64,000 nucleotides of DNA from Mycolicibacterium peregrinum (lineage in GTDB: Bacteria > Actinomycetota > Actinomycetes > Mycobacteriales > Mycobacteriaceae): positions 124,001-188,000 of the forward strand of contig NZ_LQPP01000029.1 of the NCBI RefSeq assembly GCF_002102345.1, given 5' to 3'. Shown in pieces: positions 49,039 through 57,387 of this stretch. The notes under the pieces were generated by a model. The model was given only the letters and a program-made list of their open reading frames with translations. It was not told the origin of the DNA and ran no database searches. Both the position numbers and the translations under genes were made by a program. The number at the start of each line of letters is the position of its first letter. The stretch's first letter is position 1.

Positions 49039-50964
49039 ATGACCGCTACCACTGAATCCTCGTCGCTCGCGGATCGCGCCCCAGACCTTGACGTCCTGCG
49101 CGCCCATCTCCTGGAGGCGGACCCCGGTGTCCTGGTCGCGGTGTTGGCGCAGATGACGGGTGACCCGTCGGTCATCGATCGGTACGCATCCAAGATCGAC
49201 CACGTGCCCGATCCTCCTGAGCGAGCCGGATCGACCGATCTCCAGACGGCCGAGATGCTGGCGGACGAGATCATTGCCGCGCTCGGTCGGCCGCGACCGG
49301 CTGGTGCGCTGCCGGTAGACGATCGCGAGTTCTTCACCAGCCTGCTCCCGATTGCGCTGGGCGGTCCCGTCGACGACGAACACGTCGACCTCCTGTTGGA
49401 GCAAGGCGGATTCCGTCCGTCTCATCCGACGTTGCCGCGAACCACGCCGATTCCCTCTTCCACGAAAGTGGCGATCATCGGTGCCGGTATCGCAGGTATC
49501 GCGGTCGCGCTGGCCGCTGCGGAGGAGGGCGTGCAGTTCGAGATCTTCGACCGCAACGACGAAGTCGGCGGCACCTGGCTGACCACCACCTACCCGGGCA
49601 TCGGCGTGGATACGCCCTCGGCGTATTACTCGCTGTCGCGCGAGGTGAACCCGGACTGGTCGAACTACTATCCGCAGGGCGCGGAATACCAGGCCTACCT
49701 TGTTTCGCTGGCCGACAAGCACGATCTGCGCCGCCACATCCGGTTCGGTACCGAGGTCGAGGCCTTGTGGTGGGACGAGGAGCGGGGGCAGTGGGAGATC
49801 CACTCCCGCTCTGCCGATGGCACCCAGAGCATCGACCATGCCACTGTCGTCGTCACCGCGGCCGGCTACTTGAACCGTCCCCGATTCCCGGAGATCAAGG
49901 GTTCAGATACCTTCGCTGGAACGAGTATTCACTCGGCACAATGGGATCCGTCACTGGATCTGACGGGTAAGAAGATTGCGGTGATCGGTGCCGGTTGCAC
50001 TGCGGTGCAGATCGTCGATGCCTGTGTCGACAAGGTTGAACACCTGACCGTCTTCCAACGTCAGCCACACTGGGTCGCTCCCCGCAAGCGCCTGTCCGAC
50101 GAGGTCCCGGAATACCGCCGCTATCTGGGACGGGTGTTGCCGTACTACGCGATGTGGCATCGGCTCAAGTCGTACTGGGGCACCGCCGACAACAACTACC
50201 CCATCATCCTGCAGGACCCCGAATGGTCCAAGACGCACCTGTCGATTTCACCAGTCAACGATGTGCTTCTGCAGATGTGCCTGGGATACATCGACCGGAT
50301 GTTCGGTGCTGGAACAGAATTGGCGAAGAAAGTGACTCCGGATTTCGCGCCCTACGGCAAGCGGATCATCCGCGATCCCGGTGGTTACTACGCCGCGCTC
50401 ACCCGCGACCACGTCGACGTCGAGGCGAGCGAGCCCGCGGAGATCAACGAACGTGGCATCGTCACCGCTGACGGTCGTCAGATCGATCTCGACGTGATCA
50501 TCTACGCCACCGGCTACCACCTGGATTTCCTGTCCACCGTGGATATTCGGGGTCGGGACGGCAAGACCCTGGCCCAGGTGTGGGGCGACAGTCCCAGTGC
50601 GTACCGCGGCGGCACCGTACCGGGGTTCCCGAACCTGTTCATCACCTCCGCGCCCAACTACAGCCCGGGACATGGTGCGGGGGCAAACTTCTCGATGGAG
50701 ATCTTGGCGCATTACATCGTGGAGTGCCTGCAGCTGATGGCGCTGCGCGGCGCGTCGACCATGGAAGTCACGCGGGCCGCGTTCGAGGATTACGTCGACG
50801 GGATCGACAAGACCATGCAGGGCACAGTGTGGTGCCATACCCCCAACGCGCACACCTACTATCGATCGCAGTCCGGACGCGTCGTGGTGGCCACACCGTA
50901 CCGCCTGGTGGATCTGTGGCACCAACATCGCGCGCCGATCGAAGAGGATTTCGTTCTCCGATGA
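49039..50964 (+). CDS. Baeyer-Villiger monooxygenase (HAPMO-like)
   Basis: 641 residues, type I flavin BVMO. An N-terminal extension of about 140 residues precedes the FAD Rossmann motif VAIIGAGIAGIAVALAAAE. The BVMO fingerprint reads FAGTSIHSAQWD (Asp replaces the usual final Pro), followed by the NADPH motif VIGAGCTAVQIV and the second fingerprint-like ATGYHLDFL. The length and extension resemble 4-hydroxyacetophenone and steroid monooxygenases. It converts a ketone to an ester or lactone with O2 and NADPH. It overlaps the SDR start (ATGA), and the divergent operon supplies hydrolase, dehydrogenases and CoA ligase. Confidence 0.95.
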   Translation: MTATTESSSLADRAPDLDVLRAHLLEADPGVLVAVLAQMTGDPSVIDRYASKIDHVPDPPERAGSTDLQTAEMLADEIIAALGRPRPAGALPVDDREFFTSLLPIALGGPVDDEHVDLLLEQGGFRPSHPTLPRTTPIPSSTKVAIIGAGIAGIAVALAAAEEGVQFEIFDRNDEVGGTWLTTTYPGIGVDTPSAYYSLSREVNPDWSNYYPQGAEYQAYLVSLADKHDLRRHIRFGTEVEALWWDEERGQWEIHSRSADGTQSIDHATVVVTAAGYLNRPRFPEIKGSDTFAGTSIHSAQWDPSLDLTGKKIAVIGAGCTAVQIVDACVDKVEHLTVFQRQPHWVAPRKRLSDEVPEYRRYLGRVLPYYAMWHRLKSYWGTADNNYPIILQDPEWSKTHLSISPVNDVLLQMCLGYIDRMFGAGTELAKKVTPDFAPYGKRIIRDPGGYYAALTRDHVDVEASEPAEINERGIVTADGRQIDLDVIIYATGYHLDFLSTVDIRGRDGKTLAQVWGDSPSAYRGGTVPGFPNLFITSAPNYSPGHGAGANFSMEILAHYIVECLQLMALRGASTMEVTRAAFEDYVDGIDKTMQGTVWCHTPNAHTYYRSQSGRVVVATPYRLVDLWHQHRAPIEEDFVLR

Positions 50965-51848
50965 GCCAGATACTCGCCGGTAAAACGGCATTGGTCACCG
51001 GAAGCAGCCGCGGTATCGGTCGCGCGATCGCCCAGCGGTTGGCGGCCGAGGGCGCAACCGTGGCCGTGACCGCACGGTCCCACACTCCGACCCCGTCCAC
51101 GCGCGCGGGTGTCACCGAGGCGATCCCGGGAACGATCGAGGAGACCATCGCTCTCATCGAAGACGCCGGCGGTTCGGCCTTCGGAGTGGCTGCCGATCTC
51201 GAAGACAGCGCGGCGCGCGACGGCCTGATCCAGGCCGTGGTCGAGCACACGGGAGGGCTCGACATCTTGGTCAACAACGCGGGCTATGCCGATTATTCGG
51301 TCATCGAGGACATGCCGGTCGAGACCTTCGACCGCACCGTGGAGCATTATCTGAAGACACCGTTCGCGTTGACGAAAGCCGCTGTGCCGCATATGCGTAA
51401 ACAGGGCGCGGGCTGGATCGTCAACATCGGATCGGTGACCGGGGTGGCCCCGGTGCGGCCGTACCGGGACTACAACAAGACGGCGGGCGACGTGATCTAC
51501 GCGTCGTGCAAGGCTGCGCTGCATCGGTTCACCCAGGGGGTGGCCGCCGAACTGCTGGATGCCGACATCGCGGTCAACTGCGTCGGACCGTCGACGGCGG
51601 TGCGTACGCCGGGTGCGGCGTCGCTGATTCCGGACAGCTTTCCGACCGAACCGGTCGAGTACCTGGCCGAAACCGTATTGGCAATGTGTCACCTTCCCGC
51701 CGCTGAGCGGACCGGTCTGGTGGCGTTCAGCCTGCACTACCCGTGGTCACAACAACTTCCGGTGCACTCACTGGACGGCGCCACGGTACTGCCGCCGCTG
51801 CAGCCGCCCGCGGCGGCGAATCCCAACATCTTGCCGGCGGGGGTTTGA
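50961..51848 (+). CDS. Short-chain dehydrogenase/reductase (3)
   Basis: 295 residues. NADP-type motif VTGSSRGIGRAIAQRLA, then TARSHTPTPS; NNAGYADYS; the Ser is in NIGSVTGVAPV. A Tyr-x3-Lys is at YRDYNKTAGD, and a second YASCKAALHRFTQG also fits YxxxK and is the more likely catalytic pair. It is co-translated with the BVMO (ATGA overlap), so it probably oxidises the secondary alcohol that becomes the BVMO ketone. It is the last gene before the AT-richer island. Confidence 0.92.
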   Translation: MSQILAGKTALVTGSSRGIGRAIAQRLAAEGATVAVTARSHTPTPSTRAGVTEAIPGTIEETIALIEDAGGSAFGVAADLEDSAARDGLIQAVVEHTGGLDILVNNAGYADYSVIEDMPVETFDRTVEHYLKTPFALTKAAVPHMRKQGAGWIVNIGSVTGVAPVRPYRDYNKTAGDVIYASCKAALHRFTQGVAAELLDADIAVNCVGPSTAVRTPGAASLIPDSFPTEPVEYLAETVLAMCHLPAAERTGLVAFSLHYPWSQQLPVHSLDGATVLPPLQPPAAANPNILPAGV

Positions 51849-52713
51849 GTCGACAGTCCGGTGTCTTCTCGCCTTCGAGTTTGTTCGGTGGTCGGTGCCG
51901 TGATGATGTTATGTCCTTCGCCGCAGCATCATTGGTCGCGCATGTAGCACTGGGTGGACAGCTTGAGGTGTCGTTCGACGGGGTGGCAGAGCTGCGCGGC
52001 GAGCGTAACGCGATCAAGAGCCGTTCGGTCGAGATCGTGGCTGAATCGAGCGTGACGAACCGCGCGCGGGGGCCACCCGGCACCAGCTCGATCGCAGCGT
52101 TGTTGGCGTGGACGGCCTGTGTGGCCTACGCAGGGATGCCCGACGGTCGGTGCGAGACCATCACCGGCATCCATGATCACGCACCGCGCGGGAATCCACC
52201 CCACCATAGCCACCGCCGCCGACATCGCCCCACACCGGCTACTATCCTCGCCACCCTCAGCAGCGCCCACACGAGTCCCGACGCGACCGACCGCCGCGAC
52301 TCCACGCTGCCGACCGGGAAGGCGATCGGCAGCTACCCACAGGCTCCGCTGCGCTCCCTCTGTTTCCGCAGCCATCCACTATCGACGGCATCGAGCGAGC
52401 TTCGTCGGAGCAACTCCAAAGCTGTGGTGAGAAAATTCTCTACTGGTATCAAGACGCCAGGTCAGCGGTCGAAGCGGCGACCCTCGGAGCAGTTGAGACG
52501 CCGTCGGTGATGGCCAGCAGTCCTCGATGGCAAATCATCGAAGCCGGAATCGTGCCTTCAGCAGCCACAAAAAATAGCGCGCTACGACGTGCTGCTGGCC
52601 CGATACAGTTGTCTGTGTGAGACGGTAACTACCGTTGCCACGACAGGGGACGGGTCGCCAGTCTTCCGTGGCACACTCAGTACAAAGATCCTATTATCGG
52701 CCCGACTTCTGGG
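51849..52713. other. 865-base stretch with decayed coding frames
   Basis: No recognisable intact gene. Coding-like codon use appears on the plus strand from about 51911 to 52170. A second open frame, 52207-52620, has natural-looking composition (SCGEKILYWYQDARSAVEAA) but no start codon, as after a frameshift. A 14-bp palindrome ACGGTAACTACCGT (52622-52635) and a TGCCACG/CGTGGCA hairpin follow before the gene at 52714. This looks like a junction of transferred and decayed DNA. Confidence 0.55.
51911..52510 (+). CDS. Possible degraded open frame of unknown function
   Basis: 199 codons from ATG 51911. The first ~85 codons have the high third-position GC expected of a real gene (GQLEVSFDGVAELRGERNAI; SSIAALLAWTACVAYAGMP). 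The rest is Arg/Pro/His-rich with poor codon use, suggesting loss of the true C-terminus by a frameshift. I do not recognise a family. It may be a pseudogene or chance. Confidence 0.25.
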   Translation: MSFAAASLVAHVALGGQLEVSFDGVAELRGERNAIKSRSVEIVAESSVTNRARGPPGTSSIAALLAWTACVAYAGMPDGRCETITGIHDHAPRGNPPHHSHRRRHRPTPATILATLSSAHTSPDATDRRDSTLPTGKAIGSYPQAPLRSLCFRSHPLSTASSELRRSNSKAVVRKFSTGIKTPGQRSKRRPSEQLRRRR

Positions 52714-53097
52714 ATGAAAGACATCATCACCGTTCCAACTAATGGCTGGGGCAGCAAGCCTTACGTTACTGGTCAGGAGGAATACCGATTCCGGCTCATG
52801 GGTAAAGGATTTGACGGTGCGCCTGGACACGCCCAGTGGGTGCAGCAGGACGGGAAGTGGTACCCGGCTACTTGGGTTGGCTACGACTATGAAGTCGAGC
52901 ACGTCAGGCAGATGGCTGGGCAAGAAGGCCCTGTAGGTGGAGTAACCATGCGATGGGGCATGGGCGAGTGGCATCCGATTCAAATTTTGGACATTTATCA
53001 GGCGCAAGGCAGAAATCCAGCACTGACGATGTACCTGCCGAATCCAAACGGAATGGTCGAGTTGTCGCCCAAGGACTCGGTAGCGAGGGGAAGATGA
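52714..53097 (+). CDS. Orphan hypothetical protein (island gene 1)
   Basis: 127 residues, soluble, tryptophan- and glycine-rich (TNGWGSKPYVTG, GWHP-like GEWHPIQILDIYQAQG). Codon use has many A/T third positions, unlike the neighbouring operons, so it is probably transferred. The stop overlaps the next ATG (ATGA), so the pair is real and co-translated. The upstream ribosome-binding site is weak. I recognise no family. Pairing with a small membrane-anchored protein could reflect a secreted-effector or immunity arrangement, but nothing in the sequence proves it. Confidence 0.7.
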   Translation: MKDIITVPTNGWGSKPYVTGQEEYRFRLMGKGFDGAPGHAQWVQQDGKWYPATWVGYDYEVEHVRQMAGQEGPVGGVTMRWGMGEWHPIQILDIYQAQGRNPALTMYLPNPNGMVELSPKDSVARGR

Positions 53098-53558
53098 CCC
53101 CAGGAACTGTTCGTCGGCGGTGGGTTATATTCGCCATAATCGCAATACTCAGCGTTACCGTTGCCGCGTTGTGGGGGGTCCGGGAGTATCGTGCACGCGC
53201 GACGATGCGCGCCGACTGTGCTGCTGTAGAGCGGCTGGGCGCAAGTTGGGAACAGCTGTCCGACTCAAGCCTGACGGGCAGCGACAAACCCGAGGACTGG
53301 CGCGCCCTCGGCGCTGATATCCACGCCAGCGCGTCGCAGATATCAGATCCTGCCAAGCGATCTCAGATGGACAAGTGGGCAGACGGTGTAGACATGTTGG
53401 CTGATGTCACGGCGGCGCGGGGGGCCGGACCGTATGACGTTGCCATTGAAGAACAGCGGACCCAGAAATCTCTCGAAGCAGGCACACTGACATATCAGGC
53501 TGCAGGTTCACTTTATGAATCGTGCGGCATTCGTTCGAAAAATCAGCTACACAATTAA
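53094..53558 (+). CDS. Small membrane-anchored protein (island gene 2)
   Basis: 154 residues. An N-terminal positively charged start (TPGTVRRRW) and one TM helix (about residues 10-29) precede an external alpha-helical domain with a Cys pair (RADCAAVERLG near the start, YESCGIRSK at the end) that could form a disulfide. It is translationally coupled to island gene 1. The function is unknown; codon use is AT-richer than the flanks. Confidence 0.75.
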   Translation: MTPGTVRRRWVIFAIIAILSVTVAALWGVREYRARATMRADCAAVERLGASWEQLSDSSLTGSDKPEDWRALGADIHASASQISDPAKRSQMDKWADGVDMLADVTAARGAGPYDVAIEEQRTQKSLEAGTLTYQAAGSLYESCGIRSKNQLHN

Positions 53559-53643
53559 ATTGAGCATTTCTCTGCAGTAAATTCTATCTTCCGGTCAGCG
53601 ATTTCAGTCCGATCGCTATCCTTGAGGGCCGGATGATCGTAAA

Positions 53644-53736
53644 TTACTCAGGCGAATGATAGTCGAATGGCGCGAGAAATTTTCGCGAAGCAGCACTTTG
53701 GACGACTTTGGGCTGATTGATGTTGAGATCGCGCAC
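53644..53736 (-). CDS. Possible 30-residue ORF or gene fragment
   Basis: GTG 53736 to TAA gives 30 residues with protein-like composition (NINQPKVVQSAASRKFLAPF). It follows the 71-residue membrane protein by 6 bases on the same strand. It may be the frameshifted tail of a longer gene or a tiny protein, and there is no clear ribosome-binding site. Confidence 0.22.
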   Translation of the reverse strand: MRDLNINQPKVVQSAASRKFLAPFDYHSPE

Positions 53737-53742
53737 CGCCCA

Positions 53743-53958
53743 TCAGCGCTCTTCCTCGATTTCGTCATTATCACTCCAGTATGCCCACTCGGGTAGTGGC
53801 GTCGGGGGGACGCCGACGTTGGACAAATAGCCAAGATCGGGGTTAGGTTCACGGCGAAGGCGAACCTTTTTTACACGCCGGATGTATGTAATCAAAATGA
53901 TCGAAATTCCAACGCAAATGAAAGCTAGAAGTGCCCATTTGAAAATGGTCAGGTACAT
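53743..53958 (-). CDS. Small single-pass membrane protein
   Basis: 71 residues. An N-terminal TM helix (residues about 5-27, WALLAFICVGISIILITYI) is followed by a basic stop-transfer (RRVKKVRLRR) and an acidic tail (DNDEIEEER). The ATG at 53958 has a GGGGAAG site, supporting a real gene. The surrounding DNA is AT-rich. The function is unknown. Confidence 0.65.
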   Translation of the reverse strand: MYLTIFKWALLAFICVGISIILITYIRRVKKVRLRREPNPDLGYLSNVGVPPTPLPEWAYWSDNDEIEEER

Positions 53959-54179
53959 TGTAGCTTCCCCAAATCGCGTTGTTCGACCATCTGACGACGC
54001 TTTTGCTCAATAGTGCAGACTACAACGGGGTCGTCAGGTAACCACCTCGCCCACGTCGGTACCGCAGCAGGGAAATTTCATCGGACCAGCTAGTGCGCGC
54101 GATCTGGGCTTCTTCAACCACTCTCGACACCTTGTTCACCCGCCGTCGGGTCCTAAGGTCCTCCAACGCTGGAAAGGGG
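53959..54179. other. Intergenic stretch with possible 48-residue frame
   Basis: 221 bases between minus-strand genes. On the minus strand an open frame 54166-54020 (TTG start; GTG 54139 alternative) encodes a basic, coding-like peptide (NKVSRVVEEAQIARTSWSDE). It lacks a clear ribosome-binding site, so it may be a remnant of a gene truncated at the island edge. No other feature is seen. Confidence 0.35.
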
Positions 54180-55199
54180 TTAACGACTTGTCGTCGGCGA
54201 TGAGTAGGCGCTCGCCTGTTCGAGTACAGGTGCAGGCAGTTCGCAGAAGCTGTGGCAGACCCGGTCCCGCACGATGATGTCAGTGGTCTCGGGATCGAAC
54301 CAACGGTCGACCACCGCCCAGTGGATCGGATGCATCAGGTAGGGGCCCATCAGCCCGTCGACGTCGGTGAATTCCTGTTCGAAGACGTGGGTCCATTCGC
54401 TGGTACCGACGGAATGCTCGACCCGGCTCAATTGCCACGCGGTGATCGTGGGGACGTATCGGGGCATCATCGACAGTTCACTCTCGAATGCTGCGACGGT
54501 CTCGGCCTCTACGTCGTCAGGCACTCGGAGCAACAGGGCGCGGTAAACGGTGCCGTCGCCGCGGCGAGTTGGCGACCCGTGGTAGGTGACCCCATTGACG
54601 TGGGTGATCGCCGGGTCAGTCAACAACGCATCGAAATCGATGCTGTCCCAGTCAGATTGGTGGCCGAACCGCAGGTGGACCAGGATATCGCCGCCATTGC
54701 GGGAACCCGGCAACGTCGGCTCTACCAACGCTCTCAATGCTCCGCTGCGTTCGGCTGCGTCACGTAGGGCGCCAAGGACACGGCCGCGTTCGGACTCGTC
54801 GACGTCGACCAGGCGAGTGACCGCGAATGTGGCTTCGCCGGTCGATGTGCCGGTTGGGATGGCCGGGGCAGGGGCGTCGACGGCCTCGGCGGCGGATGCA
54901 ACCTCGCGAGTGCGTTCCACCACCAGATGGGTGACGCCTTCCCACCAGCGCGCCACGGCCGGGTCGGGCCGGCCCTGCCAGGTCATCTGCCACCAGGCCT
55001 GGGGGCTGGGCAGCGTCCAGGTAAAGGTGACCACGTTGGTTCGGTCGTCGAACCAAATGGGCGGGGTGACCAGGACATCGCGCAGTGTCATGCCGCGCTC
55101 ACGCGCGCCCGGGGCATATCCGGTCAGGTAGGTATCGATGAACTTCTGAGCGCAGCCCGCTCTGGTGACCACCCGATCGATGACGAAAACCTCAGCCAT
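54180..55199 (-). CDS. Two-domain alpha+beta barrel (Dabb) protein
   Basis: 339 residues. The N-terminal region (MAEVFVIDRVVTRAGCAQKF, NIPSNAP/EthD-like) and a C-terminal stress-responsive A/B-barrel (Dabb) domain (ALLLRVPDDVEAETVAAFES; MHPIHWAVVDRWFDPETTDIIVRD in parts) suggest repeated ferredoxin-like barrels. Dabb proteins are small dimeric enzymes or binding proteins, some in aromatic polyketide cyclisation. It is divergent from the old-yellow-enzyme homologue (100-base spacer), with which it may share a pathway. Function uncertain. Confidence 0.75.
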   Translation of the reverse strand: MAEVFVIDRVVTRAGCAQKFIDTYLTGYAPGARERGMTLRDVLVTPPIWFDDRTNVVTFTWTLPSPQAWWQMTWQGRPDPAVARWWEGVTHLVVERTREVASAAEAVDAPAPAIPTGTSTGEATFAVTRLVDVDESERGRVLGALRDAAERSGALRALVEPTLPGSRNGGDILVHLRFGHQSDWDSIDFDALLTDPAITHVNGVTYHGSPTRRGDGTVYRALLLRVPDDVEAETVAAFESELSMMPRYVPTITAWQLSRVEHSVGTSEWTHVFEQEFTDVDGLMGPYLMHPIHWAVVDRWFDPETTDIIVRDRVCHSFCELPAPVLEQASAYSSPTTSR

Positions 55200-55299
55200 G
55201 AACCGAGATTACGATCGTCCGCTTTGACTGAGGCGCAGCGTTCCCGGCCATCGGGAAACCACCGTTGACGACAGTGAGTGTCGGCGCGATGGTGGGGGG

Positions 55300-56505
55300 A
55301 TGACCGATCCGTTCAGCCCGGCACAGCTCGGGCCAGTGGCGCTGCGTAACCGAGTGATCAAGGCTGCCACGTCGGAAGGCCGCTCACCCCACGGCCTGGT
55401 CACCGACGACCTCATCGATTTCCATCGCAGCTTCGCCGAGGGCGGTGTCGGGATGACCACCGTGGCTTACTGCTGTGTGTCTCCCCAGGGGGCGAGCGCA
55501 CCCGGTCAGATCGTCATGGACAGCAAGGCTCTGCCGGGACTGCGGCGGCTCGCCGATGCGGTACACGGTGCGGGGGCGGCCATTTCGGCGCAGCTGGGCC
55601 ATGCCGGCGTGGTGGCGCAGAAGAAGCTGACCGGTGTCACCGCCGTGGCGCCGAGCAAATTCATCAACCCGACCTCCTTCGCGTATTGCCGTGAGATCAC
55701 CCGCGCCGAGATCGCTCAGGTGATCGACCAGTTCGGCGACGCCGCGCAGGTGGCCGTCGACGCCGGATTCGATTCCGTCGAACTACATTTCGGCCATCTC
55801 TACCTACCCAGCTCGTTCTTGAGTCCGCTGATCAATCGTCGTAAGGACTCCTACGGCGGTGACATCGACAATCGATCGCGATTCGTGCGGGAGATCGCGG
55901 CGCGGGTTCGCGAGGTGGTGGGCGACCGGGTCGCGGTGATCGCCAAACTGGACATGGACGACGGACTTCCGGGCAGCATCTGGATCGACGAGGCATTGCG
56001 GACTGCCCAACTTCTCGACTCCGACGCCACCCTCGACGCCATCGAACTGACCCAGGGGTCGTCGGTGTACAAGCCCATGTACCTGTTCCGCGGCGACGTC
56101 CCGGTCAAGGAGTTCGCGAAGGTGATGCCGCCGGCGTTGCGGCCGGCGATCCGGCTGGTGGGCAAGCAGACGATGGGCGTCTATCCGTATCACGACCTCT
56201 ACATGCTGGAGGCCGCCCGGCAGTTCGTGCCGCTCATGCGCAACACCAAACTGATTCTGCTGGGCGGCATCAACGATCGCGAACACCTTGAGACGGGTAT
56301 GCGGGAAGGATTCGACTTCTTCGCCATGGGCCGGGCATTGCTGCGTGAACCGGACCGGGTCAACTCGATGATCGCCGAGCCCGCCTCACGCAGCCGCTGC
56401 AACCACAACAACAAGTGCATGGTGACGGTGTTCAGCCGCACCCATTGCGTGCTCGACCCCGAGCAGCGCTACGGTGCGGTGCTCAGCGTCGAGCAGGTCA
56501 CGTAG
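55300..56505 (+). CDS. NADH:flavin oxidoreductase, old-yellow-enzyme family
   Basis: 401 residues, FMN-binding TIM barrel: LRNRVIKAATSEGRSPHG, QLGHAGVVA, catalytic HFGHLYLPSSFLSP (His-x2-His becomes HFGH), RKDSYGGDIDNRSRF, and phosphate-binding GRALLREPD. The C-terminal Cys motif CNHNNKCMVTVFSRTHC resembles the [4Fe-4S] ligands of the dienoyl-CoA reductase subfamily, but the protein ends before the second flavin/NAD domain. It probably reduces activated C=C bonds. ATG at 55300. Confidence 0.9.
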   Translation: MTDPFSPAQLGPVALRNRVIKAATSEGRSPHGLVTDDLIDFHRSFAEGGVGMTTVAYCCVSPQGASAPGQIVMDSKALPGLRRLADAVHGAGAAISAQLGHAGVVAQKKLTGVTAVAPSKFINPTSFAYCREITRAEIAQVIDQFGDAAQVAVDAGFDSVELHFGHLYLPSSFLSPLINRRKDSYGGDIDNRSRFVREIAARVREVVGDRVAVIAKLDMDDGLPGSIWIDEALRTAQLLDSDATLDAIELTQGSSVYKPMYLFRGDVPVKEFAKVMPPALRPAIRLVGKQTMGVYPYHDLYMLEAARQFVPLMRNTKLILLGGINDREHLETGMREGFDFFAMGRALLREPDRVNSMIAEPASRSRCNHNNKCMVTVFSRTHCVLDPEQRYGAVLSVEQVT

Positions 56506-56643
56506 CGCCCGGCTTCGCTGTGCCACATGGGTTTCGTTCATTGTTGCCATCCTACGTACTGTGTCAGCTCGCATGAGGTGGGCCAGTAGTGGCGGGCTGT
56601 AGCGCTTGAAGATGCCGGCGCGATGGGCGCCGGGTACACGCTG

Positions 56644-57387
56644 TCAACGCGCAGCGGGCGCGACGTGCTGTCGCAGCAGGGCCCGCACCCGGGCCGGCAC
56701 CACCCTCGGTGGGCTAGCGATCATCCGTGCCGCTGCCCGGGCGGCGTCTTTGCGCTCGCCGAGCTTGGTGACGGCGGGATCGTGCATCCGCCACGGCGAA
56801 GCCCGGTACTCAGGTTGCGACGCGACGATCTCCAGCACCGTCTCGATGTCCTTCACGTCGCGGTCGGAGTGCCTTACGGTCCATGCCAGCATCTTCAACA
56901 CGAACGCGGCCTCGACGTCGGGAACCGGGACCTCGAATTCCAGATAGGTGCTGTCGGTGAGCCGCGCTGTGACGGCCACCCACACCGGCGGCGACGCCAG
57001 CGCCAGGCGTAATCCCGGTGCCCCGTCAAAAGCCCGTTGACCGATGTATCTCTTGCCCGGTTTGGTCTCGGTGGGCACCAGGAGATCGACCGCGCGTTCA
57101 CCAAGCTCGTATCGGTTTCCGCGGATGTCCGTGTAACCCAACGCGGTGAGCTGGTCGTGGAATTCGCCGGCAACAGCCACCTGCTCGTCGATCCCCGCAT
57201 CGGCGTCGGAGGTCACTCGCGGAACTCCTGGCACGCCGTAGACATGACGGAGCAACCGCACCATGTGGCCGCCGATGACGCGGTAATCCAGATGAGTGGC
57301 CACGGCGGACACGTCGTACAACGCACGCATCCCGTTGTCGTCGGCCGTGGCCGTGCACGCCACGACGACCGGTACTGCGGCGGTCAC
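56644..57387 (-). CDS. AbiEii-type nucleotidyltransferase toxin
   Basis: 247 residues. The nucleotidyltransferase core has the GG-x-x-x segment (VIGGHMVRLLRHV) followed by the DxD metal site in VTSDADAGIDEQ, and a later KMLAWTVRHSDRDVKDIETV helix with the KDxxD pattern typical of AbiEii/AbiGii toxins. Such toxins nucleotidylate tRNA or GTP-bound targets in type IV toxin-antitoxin/phage-defence systems. Its GTG overlaps the upstream antitoxin stop by four bases, the normal AbiEi-AbiEii order. Confidence 0.82.
   Translation of the reverse strand: MTAAVPVVVACTATADDNGMRALYDVSAVATHLDYRVIGGHMVRLLRHVYGVPGVPRVTSDADAGIDEQVAVAGEFHDQLTALGYTDIRGNRYELGERAVDLLVPTETKPGKRYIGQRAFDGAPGLRLALASPPVWVAVTARLTDSTYLEFEVPVPDVEAAFVLKMLAWTVRHSDRDVKDIETVLEIVASQPEYRASPWRMHDPAVTKLGERKDAARAAARMIASPPRVVPARVRALLRQHVAPAAR

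Noticed and set aside
52714..53558. Type VII-secreted toxin with immunity protein
   Set aside because: No WXG/LXG N-terminus or known toxin motif is visible; kept only as a hypothesis in the island finding.
54252..55268. Plus-strand open frames opposite the Dabb protein
   Set aside because: Antisense shadows lacking ribosome-binding sites and family motifs.
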